Source: Patescibacteria group bacterium UBA6102 (lineage in GTDB: Bacteria; Patescibacteriota; Minisyncoccia; Minisyncoccales; UBA5738). From it: a DNA stretch of 8,378 nt. Shown piece by piece: positions 6,075-8,378 of this stretch. Position numbers and translations under genes: made by a program. Every line of letters begins with the position of its first letter. Position 1 is the stretch's first letter. A model generated the notes under the pieces. The model had not been told where the DNA came from. It ran no database searches and saw nothing but the letters and a program-made list of their open reading frames with translations. The stretch is from NCBI GenBank assembly GCA_002423555.1, contig DIWQ01000030.1:3782-12159 (forward strand). The letters are read 5' to 3'.

Positions 6075-7682
6075 ATGAACCTCAAAAGCAAAATCCTGGC
6101 CGCCGGGTTGGCGGCGATCATTGCGGGCTTTGGTATTTTCGCGGCGAACATAAACACCGCGCAAGCGCAAACCGATAACGATAATGCAAATCCCGCCATC
6201 GCGCAAATGATGCAGATGATTGAAACGCTCAAACAGCAGATCCAGCAGATCATCGCGCTCATCGCCCAATTAAAACCCCAAGAAACCTGCGGCAACGGCG
6301 CCTGCCGTTTCGGCGAAACCGCGATCACCTGCCCGGCAGACTGCGCAACTGAAACTTGTGTTAAGGAAGGCGGAATTATTGATTGGCGTTTGCCAAGAAC
6401 GGCGGAATGTTGCACCGGCTTGACCAAGATATTAGATTGTTCCGAATCTAATTGTTCCAAAAGCTCAAATTCAGTTTGCACTTATTGCGGCAACGGAACT
6501 TGCGGGACCGGCGAAAACTCATATAACTGCCCCGCGGATTGCGGCACAACGACAAACGACAATGGCAAGGCCAAATGTTCGGCCACCGGCGGCGTTTGGA
6601 AATACAGCGATTGCGCTTCGGGTTGTGTGTATAACACCAAATCCGAAAGAGCGGTCGGCGGCAAGTCCTGCGCCGCGGTTTGCATCAAGGATTTCACCTG
6701 TGAATGTGCCGGCGGCAAATACTGGGCCTCGCGCGAAGAAGGCTGCATCAACAATACCGCCGACACTTGCGGCAATGGGATTTGCGATTTGGAAGAATCC
6801 GTAGCTAATTGTCCTGCCGATTGCAATGACTGCGTGATTGGATTTAAAGCCAACGAATGTTGCGGTTGCCCGAAAAAAATTTCACGCTCTTTGGTGGGAA
6901 CTAATGGTTGGGTTGCCTATGAAAAAGGTAAAGATTATAACGCGTTTCCTAAAAAAGAAAATTGTGTGGGTATCGCTTGCTCACCATGCGAAGACATTAA
7001 CACAATCTATCAAAATAACTGCACCTTGTGCGGTAATGGCACCTGTGAATCCGGCGAAACCGCAACCACCTGCCCGGCAGACTGCGTTGCGACAGAAAAT
7101 AAAACGTGCTCAGACCTTTGCAAGTTTAAGGGTTATACCGCAAGCCGCTGCAATATGTGGTCAACCGGGACCATGAACACCGATCCCAACGCCGGATGCA
7201 GGGCCGGTGAGTTAAATTTGGGATGGACATCTGATTGCGCTCCCGCCTTAGGTGGCACCGGCGGCCGGGCCTGCTGTTGCGAGACAAAAGCCCCTATAAC
7301 AATCATCACTCCAGAAATATGCCTCAAGCCCTTGGGATCAACCATTACCACCGCCCAAAAAGAAGCCTGCACCAAGGCCAACGGCCAAATTATTTGCAGC
7401 AACCAATGTAATTATACAACCAGCGCTGATGTCAATTATTTGCTCGGCACTTCCGGATTGGCGACGCAATCAGAACTTCCGGGTACTTGTCCCGTCGTTA
7501 CGTCATGCTATTGCGCCTGCGGCCAAAGCGGCAATAATAATGGAAACGTCCAAACTGCCACCGAAGGCCCATCTTGGGAAGGAACCATACCCGCGATTGA
7601 TATTAAAAACTTAGGCGCCAACTTATCGCAAGTGATTGAAACAGTAAAAAGCATTCTTGATAAACTTATTTTGCAAAAATAA
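6075..7682 (+). CDS. Secreted cysteine-rich repeat protein (paralog 1)
   Basis: A 535-residue protein with an N-terminal signal peptide (basic MNLKSK, hydrophobic stretch about 7-24, likely cleavage after AQA at 29-31). A Gln-rich amphipathic helix at about 41-67 (MMQMIETLKQQIQQII...) is probably a coiled coil. About 54 cysteines follow. Four 19-residue modules of form CGNG-x-C-x8-CPADC start at residues 72, 138, 232 and 319. Between them lie cysteine-rich segments unlike one another. The last 35 residues form a cysteine-free amphipathic helix ending SILDKLILQK. So many cysteines after a signal peptide imply disulfide-bonded folds outside the cytoplasm, perhaps at the cell surface; the true function is unknown. 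The ATG follows AATAATTAAAA with no Shine-Dalgarno site, the same leader end as the second paralog. A consensus promoter lies upstream. Similar CGNGxC...CPADC modules are, as far as I recall, common in uncharacterised proteins of this lineage and of archaea. Confidence 0.85.
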   Translation: MNLKSKILAAGLAAIIAGFGIFAANINTAQAQTDNDNANPAIAQMMQMIETLKQQIQQIIALIAQLKPQETCGNGACRFGETAITCPADCATETCVKEGGIIDWRLPRTAECCTGLTKILDCSESNCSKSSNSVCTYCGNGTCGTGENSYNCPADCGTTTNDNGKAKCSATGGVWKYSDCASGCVYNTKSERAVGGKSCAAVCIKDFTCECAGGKYWASREEGCINNTADTCGNGICDLEESVANCPADCNDCVIGFKANECCGCPKKISRSLVGTNGWVAYEKGKDYNAFPKKENCVGIACSPCEDINTIYQNNCTLCGNGTCESGETATTCPADCVATENKTCSDLCKFKGYTASRCNMWSTGTMNTDPNAGCRAGELNLGWTSDCAPALGGTGGRACCCETKAPITIITPEICLKPLGSTITTAQKEACTKANGQIICSNQCNYTTSADVNYLLGTSGLATQSELPGTCPVVTSCYCACGQSGNNNGNVQTATEGPSWEGTIPAIDIKNLGANLSQVIETVKSILDKLILQK

Positions 7683-7950
7683 GTCCGCCTCAAAAAACCT
7701 CGCCCGAAGCGAGGTTGACAATAAACTTTACCGTTTAACACTTCCCGAAGCGCTGGGTGCCAGCGCCGGCGCTGAGATAAAAAGCTCGGTCAACATAGAA
7801 AGATGCGATCAAATAGCCTGCTCATCCGATTTGTCCCACTATGAATGCCAGGCGGCCGGAGGTCAGATTTATGCCGGCAACGGCACGGTCAATAATTGCC
7901 ATTGCCCCGCAACCTGTAATTCATTGTCCGGCGAGGTTTGCGGCGATTAG
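7683..7950 (+). pseudogene. Cysteine-rich C-terminal remnant without a start codon
   Basis: An open frame continues to a TAG at 7948-7950 and encodes a tail resembling the cysteine-rich family: ERCDQIACSSDLSHYECQ, then GGQIYAGNGTVNNCHCPATC. Part of it (C-x-A-x-GQI, and CHC versus CYC) recalls the end of the preceding protein (ACTKANGQIICS ... CYCAC). There is no ATG or GTG in the frame. The only upstream start is a TTG at 7657 inside the preceding gene, and no signal peptide is encoded. It reads best as the 3' end of a lost or recombined paralog, lying before a strong terminator. A small expressed protein from the TTG cannot be excluded. Confidence 0.5.
7692..7716 (-). terminator. Minus-strand terminator-like hairpin
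   Basis: Perfect 8-bp stem AACCTCGC (7696-7703) / GCGAGGTT (7709-7716) around a 5-nt loop. Read on the minus strand, it is followed by six T (complement of 7692-7697), the form of an intrinsic terminator. No minus-strand gene lies to its right in the window, so it may block antisense transcription or be a relic. On the plus strand it lacks a T tract and would be a poor terminator for the gene ending at 7682. Confidence 0.5.
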
Positions 7951-7965
7951 TTTCAAGCGATTTGA

Positions 7966-8002
7966 AAAAACAAAAATCCCGAATTTCGGGATTTTTGTTT
8001 TT
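7966..8002 (+). terminator. Strong intrinsic terminator, probably bidirectional
   Basis: A perfect 17-bp stem (7966-7982 with 7986-8002) with a 3-nt loop; the G/C core is TCCCGA/TCGGGA. A-rich left and T-rich right flanks form part of the stem. It ends transcription from the cysteine-rich gene and remnant, just before the promoter of the next paralog. Confidence 0.85.
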
Positions 8003-8021
8003 CGCGGATAAATCGTATAAT
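7995..8021 (+). promoter_or_regulatory. Candidate promoter of paralog 2
   Basis: TATAAT at 8016-8021 with a weak -35 (TTGTTT, 7995-8000) at a short 15-bp spacing, overlapping the T tract of the terminator. The downstream sequence GAAATTGCA matches the region after the first paralog's -10, so the promoter was duplicated with the gene but its -35 is much poorer. Predicted leader is about 65 nt. Confidence 0.5.
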
Positions 8022-8092
8022 GAAATTGCAAGCGCACCGTAAAGGTCGTTTTTTGCGCAAATTCTTTTTGAAAAAATAACCAATAATTAAAA

Positions 8093-8378
8093 ATGAACTT
8101 CAAACACAAAATCCTGGCCGCCGGGTTGGCGGCAATCATCGCGGGCTTTGGCATTTTCGCGGCAAATATAAATACCGCACAAGCGCAAACCGATGATGGC
8201 AATGCAAATTCCACCATCGCGCAAATGATGCAGATGATTGAGTCGCTCAAACAGCAGATCCAGCAAATTATCGCGCTCATCGCCCAATTAAAGCCCCGGG
8301 AAACCTGCGGCAACGGCAAGTGCCGCTTCGGCGAAACCGCAACCACCTGCCCGGCAGACTGCGACACAACTACAATCG
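8093..8378 (+). CDS. Secreted cysteine-rich repeat protein (paralog 2), cut by window end
   Basis: The first 95 codons are present and no stop is reached. The product opens MNFKHKILAAGLAAIIAG, with the same signal peptide (cleavage after AQA), Gln-rich helix and first CGNG-x-C-x8-CPADC module (72-90) as the gene at 6075. By eye 82 of 95 residues are identical and all cysteines are kept. The DNA differs at many third positions, so the duplication is not very recent or the genes have been under selection for protein sequence. The ATG follows AATAATTAAAA, as in the first copy. It has its own promoter-like site and follows a strong terminator, so it is a separate transcription unit. Confidence 0.85.
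   Translation, partial: MNFKHKILAAGLAAIIAGFGIFAANINTAQAQTDDGNANSTIAQMMQMIESLKQQIQQIIALIAQLKPRETCGNGKCRFGETATTCPADCDTTTI

Overview
The window looks like a piece of a Candidate Phyla Radiation (Patescibacteria, perhaps Parcubacteria) genome. This rests on gene style, not on a database match. No start codon has a clear Shine-Dalgarno site; leaders are A/T-rich and several -10 boxes are perfect TATAAT. A secreted protein carries repeated CGNGxC...CPADC cysteine modules of a kind I associate with such genomes. TGA, TAG and TAA all serve as stops, so the standard bacterial code applies and the UGA-Gly lineages are unlikely.

Layout. The left part (1-1863) is on the minus strand. From upstream to downstream it holds rnhB (RNase HII), a small membrane-anchored protein with a cupredoxin-like domain that has lost its copper ligands, a 160-bp terminal-inverted-repeat element flanked by TA (MITE-like), and rpmF (ribosomal protein L32). 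The 1864-1955 gap holds two facing TATAAT promoters. From there the plus strand carries a beta-solenoid protein with a regular 11-residue repeat, then dnaE (replicative DNA polymerase III alpha), whose PHP domain appears to keep its full metal-ligand set.

The right part (5904-8378) is the accessory-looking section. It begins with a strong promoter whose -35 box is made by the last two codons of dnaE. This drives a 535-aa secreted protein with about 54 cysteines and four copies of a 19-residue module. After it come a start-less cysteine-rich remnant, a strong intrinsic terminator, and a second paralog cut by the window end. The two paralogs share about 86% of their first 95 residues and have related promoter and leader sequences. 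The arrangement suggests a locus expanding by duplication, with a constant export/coiled-coil head and a variable cysteine-rich body exposed outside the cell.

The housekeeping genes (rpmF, rnhB, dnaE) are ordinary. I see no defence system, CRISPR array, tRNA, rRNA or phage gene. The best candidates for something undescribed are the tandem cysteine-rich family, the MITE-like element, and the 11-residue solenoid protein.
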